From positions 16,784 to 80,783 of the forward strand of contig CAZPHU010000003.1 in NCBI GenBank assembly GCA_964586285.1: a DNA stretch of 64,000 nucleotides, in the 5' to 3' direction. The translations under genes were made by a program, and so were the position numbers. Positions 1-9,068 of the stretch are shown in pieces; position 1 is the first letter of the stretch, and every line of letters starts with the position of its first letter. The notes under the pieces are model-generated. The model had not been told where the DNA came from and made no database searches. It saw only the letters and a program-made list of their open reading frames with translations. Source of the DNA: CAZPHU01 sp964586285 (GTDB taxonomy: Bacteria; Fibrobacterota; Chitinivibrionia; Chitinivibrionales; CAYFVL01).

Positions 1-750
1 GCACTCCAGAAGGGTTTGATGATTCAAACACCGTCTCACGGCCTCAAACATAGTTACCAGTCGTTAAAAGATGTTCATAATGGTACCGTTTTCCTTAATG
101 AAATAGGTGAGCTGCCTTTAAGCGGTCAAGGTATTTTGCTTGAAGTTCTTCAAAAATGGGACACACACAGGATGGAAATGGAAAAAAACAATTATGCAGC
201 GCGATTCATTGCCTCTACAAGTCGTGACCTCATTCAATTTGTTGAATGTGGTGACTTTCGAAAAGATCTCTACTATCGAATCAATGTTTTCTCTATTACA
301 CTACCGATGTTACGCGAGCGAGTACCGGATATAATTCTCCTGGTTGACCACATGCTTGATATCTACAGGAAAAGATATAAAAAAGCCATTCAAACGATTT
401 CACCACAGGCACTTGAGCTGCTAACATTATACACATGGCCGGGAAATGTCAGAGAACTGGAAAATGTGATCGAACATGCCGTTCTGATATCAGCCGGCGA
501 TGTAGTGGAGGCACATGACCTGCCCCCATGGATGCAAATACCCGGCAGTGATGAGCAAAATCATGACACTTTTAAAAATCTGATTGCCGCCTACGAAAAG
601 AAAATCATTACAAATGCCTTGGAAACTGCGCGAGGTAATCAAACGGAAGCGGCAAGGCTTCTGGGAACCACCAAGAGAGTCATTCAATACAAGGTGCGTC
701 TTTATCATATAGATTATCGAAAATATAGAAGTAATCATCATTACCCTTAA
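1..750 (+). CDS. NifA/NtrC-like AAA+ transcriptional regulator, 5' end outside the window
   Basis: The reading frame is open from base 1, so the gene starts upstream of the window. What remains is the second half of a sigma-54-activator-type AAA+ domain and a C-terminal Fis-type helix-turn-helix (about the last 45 residues, with the NifA-like run TTKRVIQYKV). The arginine-finger region is intact (FRKDLYYRINVF, LRERVPDI). Two key motifs are altered. The Walker B segment reads VFLNEIGEL, with Asn in place of the usual Asp. At the spacing where GAFTGA is expected there is QTPSHG. The family normally uses GAFTGA to contact sigma-54, so this protein may bind DNA without remodelling sigma-54; that is inference. 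It lies 149 bp upstream of ptsP in the same direction, an arrangement suggesting a functional link to the PTS-Ntr branch. Confidence 0.85.
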   Translation, partial: ALQKGLMIQTPSHGLKHSYQSLKDVHNGTVFLNEIGELPLSGQGILLEVLQKWDTHRMEMEKNNYAARFIASTSRDLIQFVECGDFRKDLYYRINVFSITLPMLRERVPDIILLVDHMLDIYRKRYKKAIQTISPQALELLTLYTWPGNVRELENVIEHAVLISAGDVVEAHDLPPWMQIPGSDEQNHDTFKNLIAAYEKKIITNALETARGNQTEAARLLGTTKRVIQYKVRLYHIDYRKYRSNHHYP

Positions 751-899
751 GCCGTATTTTCAAATGTTTTTGAAACCAGGTGCAGTGAGGATAAAATATG
801 GAGAACATAGGCGGAGGGAATGTATTTTTGTACTCGTGCCAATAATATGCACAATCGAACAAAAAATGGACATTTTGCAACTAAACCGCGATTTTTTAA

Positions 900-3143
900 A
901 TGGACCATATTAAGCTGCTCTGCGATATCGGAGAACTAAACTGGATTTTTTCAGATTCAAAGGGAACCGGTACATTTCTACAAAAGATTGTGGCAATGGT
1001 TGCTCGTCACATGCATGCACAAGTATGCTCTGTATACCTTTTTGACCCCGCTAAAAATAAGCTTGTTCTCAAAGCGACTTTCGGACTCAACCCCACACAC
1101 ATAGATAAAATTGAATTGAAACACGGTGAGGGCCTGACAGGAATGGCTTTAAAAGAGCTGCGGCCAATATGCGAAAGTAACAGCAGTGCTCATCCCAATT
1201 ACAAATTCTTCAACGGCTCCTTTGAAGAAAACTACGAATCGTTTTTGGCTGTCCCGATGCTTAGGGGAATAGAGAAAATCGGGGTACTTGTCGTTCAGCG
1301 AAAGCAGGATTTTCCATTCACGGAAACCGATATCATTGCAATGCGTGCTGTATCAAACCAGTTGGCCAATATTGTAGAAAACGCGCGAGCGCTGTTGTCA
1401 CTTAACAGTAAGACCGAAAATTCACTTGAAAAAGTGGAACCTGCACTCGAAAAGTTTTTGAAGGGAAAGATTGCCAGTACAGGTTTTGCTTACGGCCAAA
1501 TAACCGTAGAAGAAAAAAACAAGGCACTGGCAAATTTCAGAACAAAACAGTATTCTCGCGTATACACTCTGGAGGAGTTTGAAAAAGCCATCAGCCATAC
1601 TATGCATCAGCTGGAGGCATTTCAAGAGCATGTCGAAGAGCAGCTGTCGGATGTTGCTTCTCTGATATTCGCCGCTCATCTTCTTTTCCTGCAGGATGAA
1701 CAGTTTATAGGTGCCATAAGACAGCTTATCATGGAAGGATTCAATCCCCCCGATGCAATATTATCGGTAGGTTTAAAATATATCGACTTGCTATCCACTA
1801 ATGAAAACCCTTATTTTCGTGAAAAAGCGGATGATATCAAAGATTTGACCCTACGAATCATGCACAATATGATTAGCGGGGAGAATACACTAGGAAACTA
1901 CCGGGATAGAATAGTTGTGGCACGTGAACTCCTGCCTTCGGACATCCTGAAGATCAGTATCGAAGGAGCCTCGGGAGTCATTCTGGTTGGTGGTGGCGTA
2001 ACAAGCCACTTGAGCATTTTAGCCCGATCCTTGCGCATGCCTATGGTTATCGCGGATAATTCCAGATTACTGAAGCTTCCCGAGACCACCCGTATTCTAA
2101 TGGATGGGGAGCTTGGAAATATCTACATAAACCCAAACAGAGAGATAATTGCCACTTTTGAAATCCGGGACAAGGCTCGTAAGCACAGTCGTGCTGTAAG
2201 AGGAAGGGGCAAAAACCGGATATTTACTCAAGATAATGTCCGTATTCAACTGCTTAGCAATATCAACTTACTTACCGATTTACAGGCTGCTCAGGAGCTT
2301 GGATGCGAGGGAATAGGACTGTATCGTTCGGAATTCCCTTTTATAATCCGCAACAATTTTCCTTCCGAGCAGGAACAATATGTAGTATATCGTAAGCTTG
2401 TGGAGGGTATGCCCAAAAAACCCATTGTTTTTAGAACCTTGGATATCGGAGGAGACAAAGTACTGTCCTATTATGACAGTTTTAAAGAGCAGAATCCTTT
2501 TCTTGGTATGCGCTCGATTCGTTTTACCCTGAATAAAAGAGATGTTTTTATTCAGCAGCTACGCGCGATTTTACGCGCCGGTTTCGATGCAGACCTTAGA
2601 ATAATGTTCCCCATGATCTCTTCATTGGATGAGCTGCATTCCGCACGAGCCTTAGTAGATGATTGCATAAGACAGCTTGGTTGCGAAGGTGATCGATTCA
2701 ACAACAAACCGCAAATCGGCATGATGGTGGAAATCCCCTCCGTTATCGAGCTTATCGATGAATTTGCACATGTGGTTGATTTCTTCTCTATCGGCACAAA
2801 CGATCTTATCCAATACCTGCTCGCTGTTGACAGAACGAATGAAAAAGTTTCCCACCTGTATTTGCCTCATCATCCTGCGGTACTCAGAGCGATGGATCGG
2901 ATAGTTAAGGCTGCAGTCGAAAATGACACACCAGTAAGCGTTTGCGGTGATATGGCGCATAATTCCCAGTACCTGCCCTTCTTGATCGGAATAGGCCTCA
3001 AATCGTTTAGTATCGATCCTTTTTTTATCCCCTCGGTGCAAAAGAAGATTGAAGGAATTGATACTGAACAGGCACGAAATTTGGCGAAAAGTGTTCTTCA
3101 GACCGCCGAGATTTCGAAGATAGAAAAAATTTTGGAGCTTTAG
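900..3143 (+). CDS. ptsP: PtsP-type phosphoenolpyruvate-protein phosphotransferase (GAF-Enzyme I)
   Basis: A 747-residue Enzyme I of the nitrogen-type phosphotransferase system, expected to move phosphate from PEP to an HPr-like protein in the cytoplasm. Residues 1-160 form a GAF sensor domain, followed by the Enzyme I N-terminal domain. The phosphohistidine loop is GGGVTSHLSILAR near residue 365. The C-terminal PEP-binding barrel carries GIGLYRSEF, TLDIGGDK, FLGMRSIR, SIGTNDLIQY and the catalytic cysteine in SVCGDMA. All catalytic landmarks are present. An in-frame stop sits immediately before the ATG at 900, so this start is forced, although no strong ribosome site is visible. No HPr or EII component gene is in the window. 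A second Enzyme I paralogue lies at 42684-44480. Confidence 0.95.
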   Translation: MDHIKLLCDIGELNWIFSDSKGTGTFLQKIVAMVARHMHAQVCSVYLFDPAKNKLVLKATFGLNPTHIDKIELKHGEGLTGMALKELRPICESNSSAHPNYKFFNGSFEENYESFLAVPMLRGIEKIGVLVVQRKQDFPFTETDIIAMRAVSNQLANIVENARALLSLNSKTENSLEKVEPALEKFLKGKIASTGFAYGQITVEEKNKALANFRTKQYSRVYTLEEFEKAISHTMHQLEAFQEHVEEQLSDVASLIFAAHLLFLQDEQFIGAIRQLIMEGFNPPDAILSVGLKYIDLLSTNENPYFREKADDIKDLTLRIMHNMISGENTLGNYRDRIVVARELLPSDILKISIEGASGVILVGGGVTSHLSILARSLRMPMVIADNSRLLKLPETTRILMDGELGNIYINPNREIIATFEIRDKARKHSRAVRGRGKNRIFTQDNVRIQLLSNINLLTDLQAAQELGCEGIGLYRSEFPFIIRNNFPSEQEQYVVYRKLVEGMPKKPIVFRTLDIGGDKVLSYYDSFKEQNPFLGMRSIRFTLNKRDVFIQQLRAILRAGFDADLRIMFPMISSLDELHSARALVDDCIRQLGCEGDRFNNKPQIGMMVEIPSVIELIDEFAHVVDFFSIGTNDLIQYLLAVDRTNEKVSHLYLPHHPAVLRAMDRIVKAAVENDTPVSVCGDMAHNSQYLPFLIGIGLKSFSIDPFFIPSVQKKIEGIDTEQARNLAKSVLQTAEISKIEKILEL

Positions 3144-3354
3144 ATTAAGTTGCGCACTGATGTGGAGAAAAAGCATCATATCAGTTCTATCAGCACCATT
3201 GAAAACGGCTTACCGCTGTTAGTTTATAGAGGAGCGAATATTAAGCTCCGCCCCAATATCACTCCTCCCTGAGACGTTTGCAAATCAGAAGAATCACAAT
3301 TTAAAAGCACTATCGTGTACGTTCCAAACCGTTCGCAAACAAGCAAATAACATC

Positions 3355-5127
3355 CTACAAATTCGTCGGCAGAATCTTTATATGTAACTCTTCAAGCTGC
3401 TCCTTGGTAACATTACCCGGTGCGTTCATAAGAAGATCCTGCGCGCGCTGATTCATGGGAAATGCAATCACCTCCCGGATGTTCTGGGCACCTGTGATAA
3501 GCATCACCATTCGGTCTATGCCCGGGGCGATTCCACCGTGAGGTGGTGCGCCGCGCTTGAACGCGTTAATCATACCACCAAACTTCTCATCGACAACGGA
3601 TTTGTCGTAGCCCGCGATCTCAAATGCCTTGTACATGATATCGGGGCGATGGTTTCTGATTGCTCCGCTTGACAGCTCTACACCGTTACACACAATATCG
3701 TACTGATATGCCTTTATATGCAACGGGTCCTTTTCAAGCAACGCCTCCATCCCTCCCTGGGGCATGGAGAAAGGATTGTGACTGAAAGCCACTGATTTTG
3801 TTTCTTCATCCCACTCAAACATCGGGAAATCCACCACCCAGCAGAACCGATACACATCTTTTTCGATCAGGTCAAGCTCCGCTGCAAGCTTCACACGAAC
3901 ATCACCTGCTATTCTCGAAGCATTCTTTTCGTCGTCACAGACAAAAAACACGACATCACCCGTAGACACTCCACACGCCTTTGCTATGGCGCCTATCTTT
4001 TCCTCATTCAAAAACTTTGCAATCGGCCCTTTAACAGTATCTCCATTCCATACCAGATATGCAAGTCCCTTGGATCCGACCGATTGAGCATATTCGACCA
4101 TCCGATCAAAGAAACTTCTGGGTCGATCCGATATGGATTTGACCCCGAAAGCCCGAACAACCGCGCCTTTTTTCACCGCCGCACTGAATGCGCGAAACTC
4201 CGAATCGACGAAAATCCCCGACACATCGGTGATTTCAATAGGAATACGCAAATCGGGTTTATCTGTACCATACTTAAGCATCGCCTCATGATATGGAATG
4301 CGCACAAACGGGGGTTTATCCAGTTTCGTTTTGCTGAATTCATCAAATACCCCGTGCAAAACATCCTCAACTACAGTGAATATTTCATCCTGTGTAACAA
4401 AGGACATCTCAATATCAAGCTGATAAAACTCACCGGGGGAACGATCCGCCCGCGCATCTTCATCGCGAAAACAGGGAGCTATCTGGAAGTATTTGTCAAA
4501 ACCCGCCACCATCATCAGCTGTTTAAATTGCTGCGGCGCCTGCGGGAGAGCATAAAACTTGCCCGGGTGTACTCTGGAAGGCACCAGATAATCGCGCGCT
4601 CCCTCGGGACTGGAGCTGGTGAGAATAGGTGTTTGAAACTCGCTAAACCCAAGCGCCATCATTCGCCGTCGAATAGAGGAAATAATCTTCGAGCGGGTTA
4701 TTATGTTCTGATGTATAGTGGGACGGCGCAGATCCAGATACCGGTACTTCAGACGCAAATCCTCACTCACTTCTTCTTCCTGAAACACCGTGAAAGGCAG
4801 AGATTCGCAAGTACCAAGCACCTCGAAATCATCCACCACAACTTCTATTTCACCGGTAGGCATATTTGGGTTTACGTTCTCTTCCGATCTGAAAACCACT
4901 TCCCCGTCGACACGAATCACCGTCTCTTTGGGCAGATGTCCGACCTCGTACTGAAAGGATGCCGTTGGATGAACAACGACCTGAGTTAAGCCGTAGTTAT
5001 CACGCAAATCGATAAATAAAATGCCGCCATGATCGCGTCGATTATGAATCCATCCGGACAAGCGTACCCGCTTACCGATATCTTCTTTGCGCAGCTGATC
5101 ACACAAATGGGTACGATACTCATGCAT
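3355..5127 (-). CDS. aspS: Aspartyl-tRNA synthetase
   Basis: A class II aminoacyl-tRNA synthetase of 590 residues, the usual bacterial length. It has an N-terminal OB-fold anticodon-binding domain (GKRVRLSGWIHNRRDHGG), the catalytic core with motif 2 (FRDEDARADRSPGEFYQLD), the inserted GAD domain in the middle, and motif 3 near the C-terminus (GGIAPGIDRMVML). It charges tRNA with aspartate. The motif-2 segment carries SPGEFYQLD rather than the commoner QPEFTQ(I/L)D, a variant I associate with alphaproteobacterial-type AspRS; whether it also charges tRNA-Asn cannot be told from the sequence alone. It is convergent with ptsP. The 211 bp between them hold only a weak GGAGC/GCTCC hairpin. Confidence 0.97.
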   Translation of the reverse strand: MHEYRTHLCDQLRKEDIGKRVRLSGWIHNRRDHGGILFIDLRDNYGLTQVVVHPTASFQYEVGHLPKETVIRVDGEVVFRSEENVNPNMPTGEIEVVVDDFEVLGTCESLPFTVFQEEEVSEDLRLKYRYLDLRRPTIHQNIITRSKIISSIRRRMMALGFSEFQTPILTSSSPEGARDYLVPSRVHPGKFYALPQAPQQFKQLMMVAGFDKYFQIAPCFRDEDARADRSPGEFYQLDIEMSFVTQDEIFTVVEDVLHGVFDEFSKTKLDKPPFVRIPYHEAMLKYGTDKPDLRIPIEITDVSGIFVDSEFRAFSAAVKKGAVVRAFGVKSISDRPRSFFDRMVEYAQSVGSKGLAYLVWNGDTVKGPIAKFLNEEKIGAIAKACGVSTGDVVFFVCDDEKNASRIAGDVRVKLAAELDLIEKDVYRFCWVVDFPMFEWDEETKSVAFSHNPFSMPQGGMEALLEKDPLHIKAYQYDIVCNGVELSSGAIRNHRPDIMYKAFEIAGYDKSVVDEKFGGMINAFKRGAPPHGGIAPGIDRMVMLITGAQNIREVIAFPMNQRAQDLLMNAPGNVTKEQLEELHIKILPTNL

Positions 5128-5340
5128 GCTCGAAAAGCCTTTTCATTATAAGATGATACGAAACAAATTTCATACTTGAAAAAACAAGGAATTAAAAATA
5201 CTATTTGGTATTAACACTCCCCGCATCCGACCATATCAGGCCGATAACCATCTTATAAAAGTTAAAAAGTGCCTGAGTAAGTATCATCTTTTCCCTTGAA
5301 CTGTTTAAATGCGGCTACACGCGCACTTTCGGAGCGCCTC

Positions 5341-7107
5341 ATGAACGATATGAAAAAGACCAAACGCGAACTTGTGGAGGAACTTAACCTTCTCCGTCTT
5401 AACGCCGGGACAGTTGTCCAATCGCGGCAGAGTTTTAACGAAAAACCCGATATGGCCGAGGTCTTGATGAAATACTCCCATGAGGGCATTGTGATCACGG
5501 ATGCGGAAGGTATCATTCTAAAGGCGAACAGGGAATTTCGAGTCATTTCCGGTTTTTCTTCAAATGAATTGTTGGGAAAAAAAACAAACCTTCAGCGATC
5601 CAACCGCCACGGAACCTCTTTTTATCACAGCATGTGGCAGGAACTCACAGAAAAAGGATACTGGCGGGGTAAGATCTGGAATAGACGTAAGAGCGGGCAA
5701 ATCTATCTGGCTCATCTGACGATTTCAGCCATTAAGGATGAAAATGGCGCTACCATCAATTACGTAGGATTTGTTGATGATATATCCAGATACTCGCGGG
5801 ATTTTCAGGAGCAGACCTACTATGATGTGCTTACAGGTTTGCCAAATAGAATACTTCTGAATGATCGACTGGATTTCATGCTGGCTCACGCCCGGAGAAA
5901 CGGCCAGATTCTTGCCGTTTTATTCATGGACCTCGATCGTTTCAAGGTGGCAAACGATTCCCTGGGCTATAACGGAGGGGATCAACTGTTGCAACTGGTA
6001 GCCGAGCGCCTTAAAAAGACTGTTAGGGAGGTTGATGCGGTTTTTCGCCTGGGAAACGATGAGTTTGCCATCATACTGGAGGAAATCTCCCATATAGAGG
6101 ATGCCGCTAAAGTGGCTAAAAAGATTCAGAACCTGTTTACTCAATCTTTTATTCTCCCCAGTTTCAAACACGAAATTTTCCTCAGTGCAAGTATCGGCAT
6201 CAGCCTCTTTCCCTACGATGGGGTAAATATGGAGACTCTTGTAAAAAATGCCGAAAGCGCTATGCATCGTGCCAAAGAACAGGGTGAGAACAATTATCAG
6301 CACTATACACCCAGTATGAATTCGAAGGCACTCGAACATCTTACTATAGAATATCGTCTGCATAAGGCACTTGAGCAAAATGAATTTCTTGTCTATTATC
6401 AGCCTCAGATAGATCTGAGAACCGGAAAAGTTGTAGGGGCAGAAGCTTTGGTAAGGTGGAAGCACCCGGAGCTGGGGTTGGTGTCCCCGGGAGAATTCAT
6501 TCCGATCGCGGAAGAAACAGGGTTGATAATTCCGATTGGGGAGTGGGTCCTTGCCACTGCTACACGCCAGACTCATTTGTGGCATAAGAAAGGCTTTAAT
6601 CAACTGAGAATAGCGGTAAACCTTTCGGCACGCCAGTTTCAACAGCATGATATGGTGGACAAAATTCTGTCTATTCTCCAAAAAACCTCGCTCGAACCCA
6701 GTTTTCTGGAACTTGAAATAACCGAAAGTCTGGGCATGAAAAACGCCGCATTAACCGTAAAAACTCTTACCAGCCTTAAAAATATGGGCATTCATATCAG
6801 TATAGATGATTTTGGTACGGGGTATTCTTCCCTTAACTACCTGAAACGTTTCCCCGTGGACACCCTCAAAATCGATCAATCTTTCATTCGCGACATCTCG
6901 CTTGATCAGGGGGATGAGGCGATCGTAAGTATCATAATCGACATGGCTCATGCTCTGGGATTGAAGGTGATTGCGGAGGGGGTCGAGAACGAGATTCAGC
7001 TGGGATTTTTAAAAGGAAGATCCTGCGATCAGGTTCAGGGGTATTTATTCAGCCCCCCCATTCCAGCTCAGGCTTTCGAGCAATATCTGATGAAGAAACA
7101 ATGGTAG
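5341..7107 (+). CDS. PAS-GGDEF-EAL cyclic-di-GMP signalling protein
   Basis: A cytoplasmic protein of 588 residues with an N-terminal coiled segment, a PAS domain (about residues 40-150), a GGDEF domain (165-325) and an EAL domain (340-585). The GGDEF signature reads RLGNDEF, so the second glycine is Asn and cyclase activity is doubtful. An inhibitory I-site RxxD (REVD) lies five residues before it. The EAL half looks active: EALVRW, VNLSARQF, ELEITES, DDFGTGYSS, LKIDQSF, AEGVEN and VQGYLFSPP supply the metal- and substrate-binding residues. Net c-di-GMP hydrolysis is the likely output. I chose the ATG at 5341, with GGAG about nine bases upstream, over an in-frame TTG at 5296 that lacks a site. 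It is divergent from aspS. Confidence 0.94.
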   Translation: MNDMKKTKRELVEELNLLRLNAGTVVQSRQSFNEKPDMAEVLMKYSHEGIVITDAEGIILKANREFRVISGFSSNELLGKKTNLQRSNRHGTSFYHSMWQELTEKGYWRGKIWNRRKSGQIYLAHLTISAIKDENGATINYVGFVDDISRYSRDFQEQTYYDVLTGLPNRILLNDRLDFMLAHARRNGQILAVLFMDLDRFKVANDSLGYNGGDQLLQLVAERLKKTVREVDAVFRLGNDEFAIILEEISHIEDAAKVAKKIQNLFTQSFILPSFKHEIFLSASIGISLFPYDGVNMETLVKNAESAMHRAKEQGENNYQHYTPSMNSKALEHLTIEYRLHKALEQNEFLVYYQPQIDLRTGKVVGAEALVRWKHPELGLVSPGEFIPIAEETGLIIPIGEWVLATATRQTHLWHKKGFNQLRIAVNLSARQFQQHDMVDKILSILQKTSLEPSFLELEITESLGMKNAALTVKTLTSLKNMGIHISIDDFGTGYSSLNYLKRFPVDTLKIDQSFIRDISLDQGDEAIVSIIIDMAHALGLKVIAEGVENEIQLGFLKGRSCDQVQGYLFSPPIPAQAFEQYLMKKQW

Positions 7108-7211
7108 CCCTGTTGCATGAAATTGAGCCTCAGTTTTCCGCAAAGATTATTTTTAAAATTCTTTAAAACCTGAGCGCAGTTTTTTTTCTATTTAGCACCG
7201 CGGGAGGATGC

Positions 7212-8600
7212 ATGTCGATAAAAGTGTACCTTAATGAAGATGAAATGCCCAAGCAGTGGTATAATATCGCCCCGGACCTTCCAACTCCTATGCAGCCGCC
7301 ACTTGCTCCCAATGGGGAAGCCCTGACTCCGGAGATGATGTCCGCGATTTTCCCGATGAATATCATCGAGCAGGAAATGAGTACGCAGAGGTGGATCGAC
7401 ATACCCGAAGAGATTCAGTCCCTTCTGTACAGATGGCGCCCGGCGCCGCTTCGCAGAGCAGTAAACCTGGAGAAGGCACTGGGAACCCCGGCCAAAATTT
7501 TCTATAAAGACGAATCTGTCTCACCTCCCGGAAGCCACAAGCCAAACACTGCCGTCGCACAGGCGTGGTACAACAAACAGGCGGGCACAAAGACAATAAC
7601 CACCGAAACGGGTGCTGGTCAATGGGGTAGTGCCCTGAGTTTTGCCTGTGCTCTGGTGGGACTCAAATGCAAGGTCTTTATGGTCCGGATCAGCTTCGAT
7701 CAAAAACCTTTTCGCAAAATCATGATGCAGACCTGGGGAGGTGAATGTGTGGCAAGCCCCAGCACCGAGACCAGAGCTGGACGCTCATTCCTGGAAAAAG
7801 ATCCCGATACGCCCGGAAGTCTGGGTATGGCGATTAGCGAGGCGGTCGAAATGGCGGTGGGAGACACAAGCGGTACAACCAAATATTCGCTTGGAAGCGT
7901 CTTAAATCATGTTATGATGCACCAAACCATAATCGGTCTGGAAGCCAAAAAGCAGCTTGAGAAAGTCGGCATCAAGAAACCGGATGTGGTTATAGGATGC
8001 GCCGGGGGTGGCAGTAACTTTGCCGGCATCGCTTTTCCTTTCATGCTCGATAAGATCAATGGAGCCGACATCGAGATAATTCCTGTTGAACCTACCAGCT
8101 GTCCGACTCTTACCAGAGGAGTATTTAACTACGACTACGGTGATGTTGTAGGCATGACTCCCCTGCTTCCCATGCATACCTTGGGTCACGGATTCGTCCC
8201 GCCTCCGATTCACGCAGGAGGTCTTCGCTACCACGGTATGTCTCCACTGGTATCTCAGGGTGTTATCGAGGGGCTTCTTTCTCCGCGTGCCATTCATCAG
8301 TTGGAATGCTACCAGGCCGCAGTGCAGTGGGCAGGAACCGAAGGCTTTATCGTGGCGCCGGAAACAAGTCACGCTATAGCCTGTACGGTACAGGAAGCGC
8401 TCAAGGCCAAAGAAGAAGGAAAAGAAAAAGTAATTCTTTTCAATCTTAGCGGTCACGGCTACATGGATCTTCTGGGATACTCCAAGTACTTTAACGGCGA
8501 ACTCAGCGACTATACACTTCCTCAGGAAGATATCGATAAAGCCGAGGCTGAGCTTGCGAATTTCCCTAAAGCCGAAGCCAAGAAAACCGGCAAATGGTAA
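7212..8600 (+). CDS. trpB2: Tryptophan synthase beta-like protein, TrpB2 type
   Basis: A PLP-dependent enzyme of 462 residues that condenses indole with serine, or a related reaction. It is longer than classical TrpB (about 400) and has the TrpB2-type N-terminal extension. The PLP lysine lies in GSHKPNTA, the active-site loop is TETGAGQWGSA, and the phosphate-binding glycine run is CAGGGSNF. GGGAGG just upstream of the ATG fixes the start. No trpA or other tryptophan gene is nearby. TrpB2 proteins are commonly found unlinked to trpA and are thought to act without the alpha subunit, often as indole-salvage enzymes. It is followed by a stem-loop and a small cysteine-rich ORF in the same direction. 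Confidence 0.95.
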   Translation: MSIKVYLNEDEMPKQWYNIAPDLPTPMQPPLAPNGEALTPEMMSAIFPMNIIEQEMSTQRWIDIPEEIQSLLYRWRPAPLRRAVNLEKALGTPAKIFYKDESVSPPGSHKPNTAVAQAWYNKQAGTKTITTETGAGQWGSALSFACALVGLKCKVFMVRISFDQKPFRKIMMQTWGGECVASPSTETRAGRSFLEKDPDTPGSLGMAISEAVEMAVGDTSGTTKYSLGSVLNHVMMHQTIIGLEAKKQLEKVGIKKPDVVIGCAGGGSNFAGIAFPFMLDKINGADIEIIPVEPTSCPTLTRGVFNYDYGDVVGMTPLLPMHTLGHGFVPPPIHAGGLRYHGMSPLVSQGVIEGLLSPRAIHQLECYQAAVQWAGTEGFIVAPETSHAIACTVQEALKAKEEGKEKVILFNLSGHGYMDLLGYSKYFNGELSDYTLPQEDIDKAEAELANFPKAEAKKTGKW

Positions 8601-8618
8601 ATACGCACCAATTAGGGG

Positions 8619-8663
8619 TGAAGAATCAAGGTAAAAGCAGGTACCTTCTTCCTTGATTCTTCA
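8619..8663 (+). terminator. Stem-loop between trpB2 and the downstream small gene
   Basis: Thirteen-base perfect inverted repeat: TGAAGAATCAAGG at 8619-8631 and CCTTGATTCTTCA at 8651-8663, with a 19-nt loop. It begins 18 bases after the trpB2 stop. There is no T-run after it, so it may be a Rho-type or processing hairpin, or an attenuating stem, rather than a classical intrinsic terminator. Confidence 0.6.
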
Positions 8664-8689
8664 TTCCACCTCCAACAGGATGAGCTGAT

Positions 8690-8962
8690 ATGATCGATTC
8701 GCACGACTCAGACGCACGTTACTGTCCTATTCTCGGACACGAACTTACGTTTTCCTACTGCCGCAAACCCGGATCAGATATCCCCTGTAAAAGAATTTTC
8801 GATTGCTGGTGGGAGCACTTCGATATTACAGAATACATGAAATCGCATTACAGCAAGGAAGTGCTCGATAAGGTCACCGCTCCACGGGAACCCAAGCAGC
8901 TTTCACTGGCCCAAATTATCAAAGAAGCCCAAAGCAGAGTCTCGGGTGATAAACAATCTTAA
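8690..8962 (+). CDS. Small conserved cysteine-containing protein, unknown function
   Basis: A 90-residue cytoplasmic protein with no signal peptide or membrane segment. The N-terminal half contains four cysteines in the pattern CPILGHELTFSYC...IPCKRIFDCWWE, with aromatic residues after the last Cys, suggesting a small metal or Fe-S site. The C-terminal half is a charged helix. I recall similar short ORFs with a CP.LGH...YCR...PC...DCWW pattern in other anaerobes, but know of no assigned function. The ATG is preceded by an AGGATGAG stretch. It sits 89 bp after trpB2 in the same direction and may be co-transcribed past the stem-loop. Confidence 0.75.
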   Translation: MIDSHDSDARYCPILGHELTFSYCRKPGSDIPCKRIFDCWWEHFDITEYMKSHYSKEVLDKVTAPREPKQLSLAQIIKEAQSRVSGDKQS

Positions 8963-9068
8963 GAACTCTGGGCAAGATAGTTTTAGTCATAAGAAGTTTA
9001 CTTCCGGCGGATAACGGATGTAAGATCCCACTATACTTATTGAGCCCAATCTTAGACCTGAGTCGACT

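Noticed and set aside
4084..4989. Plus-strand ORF of 301 codons within aspS
   Set aside because: Antisense to conserved AspRS motifs; composition is basic and low in any family signal.
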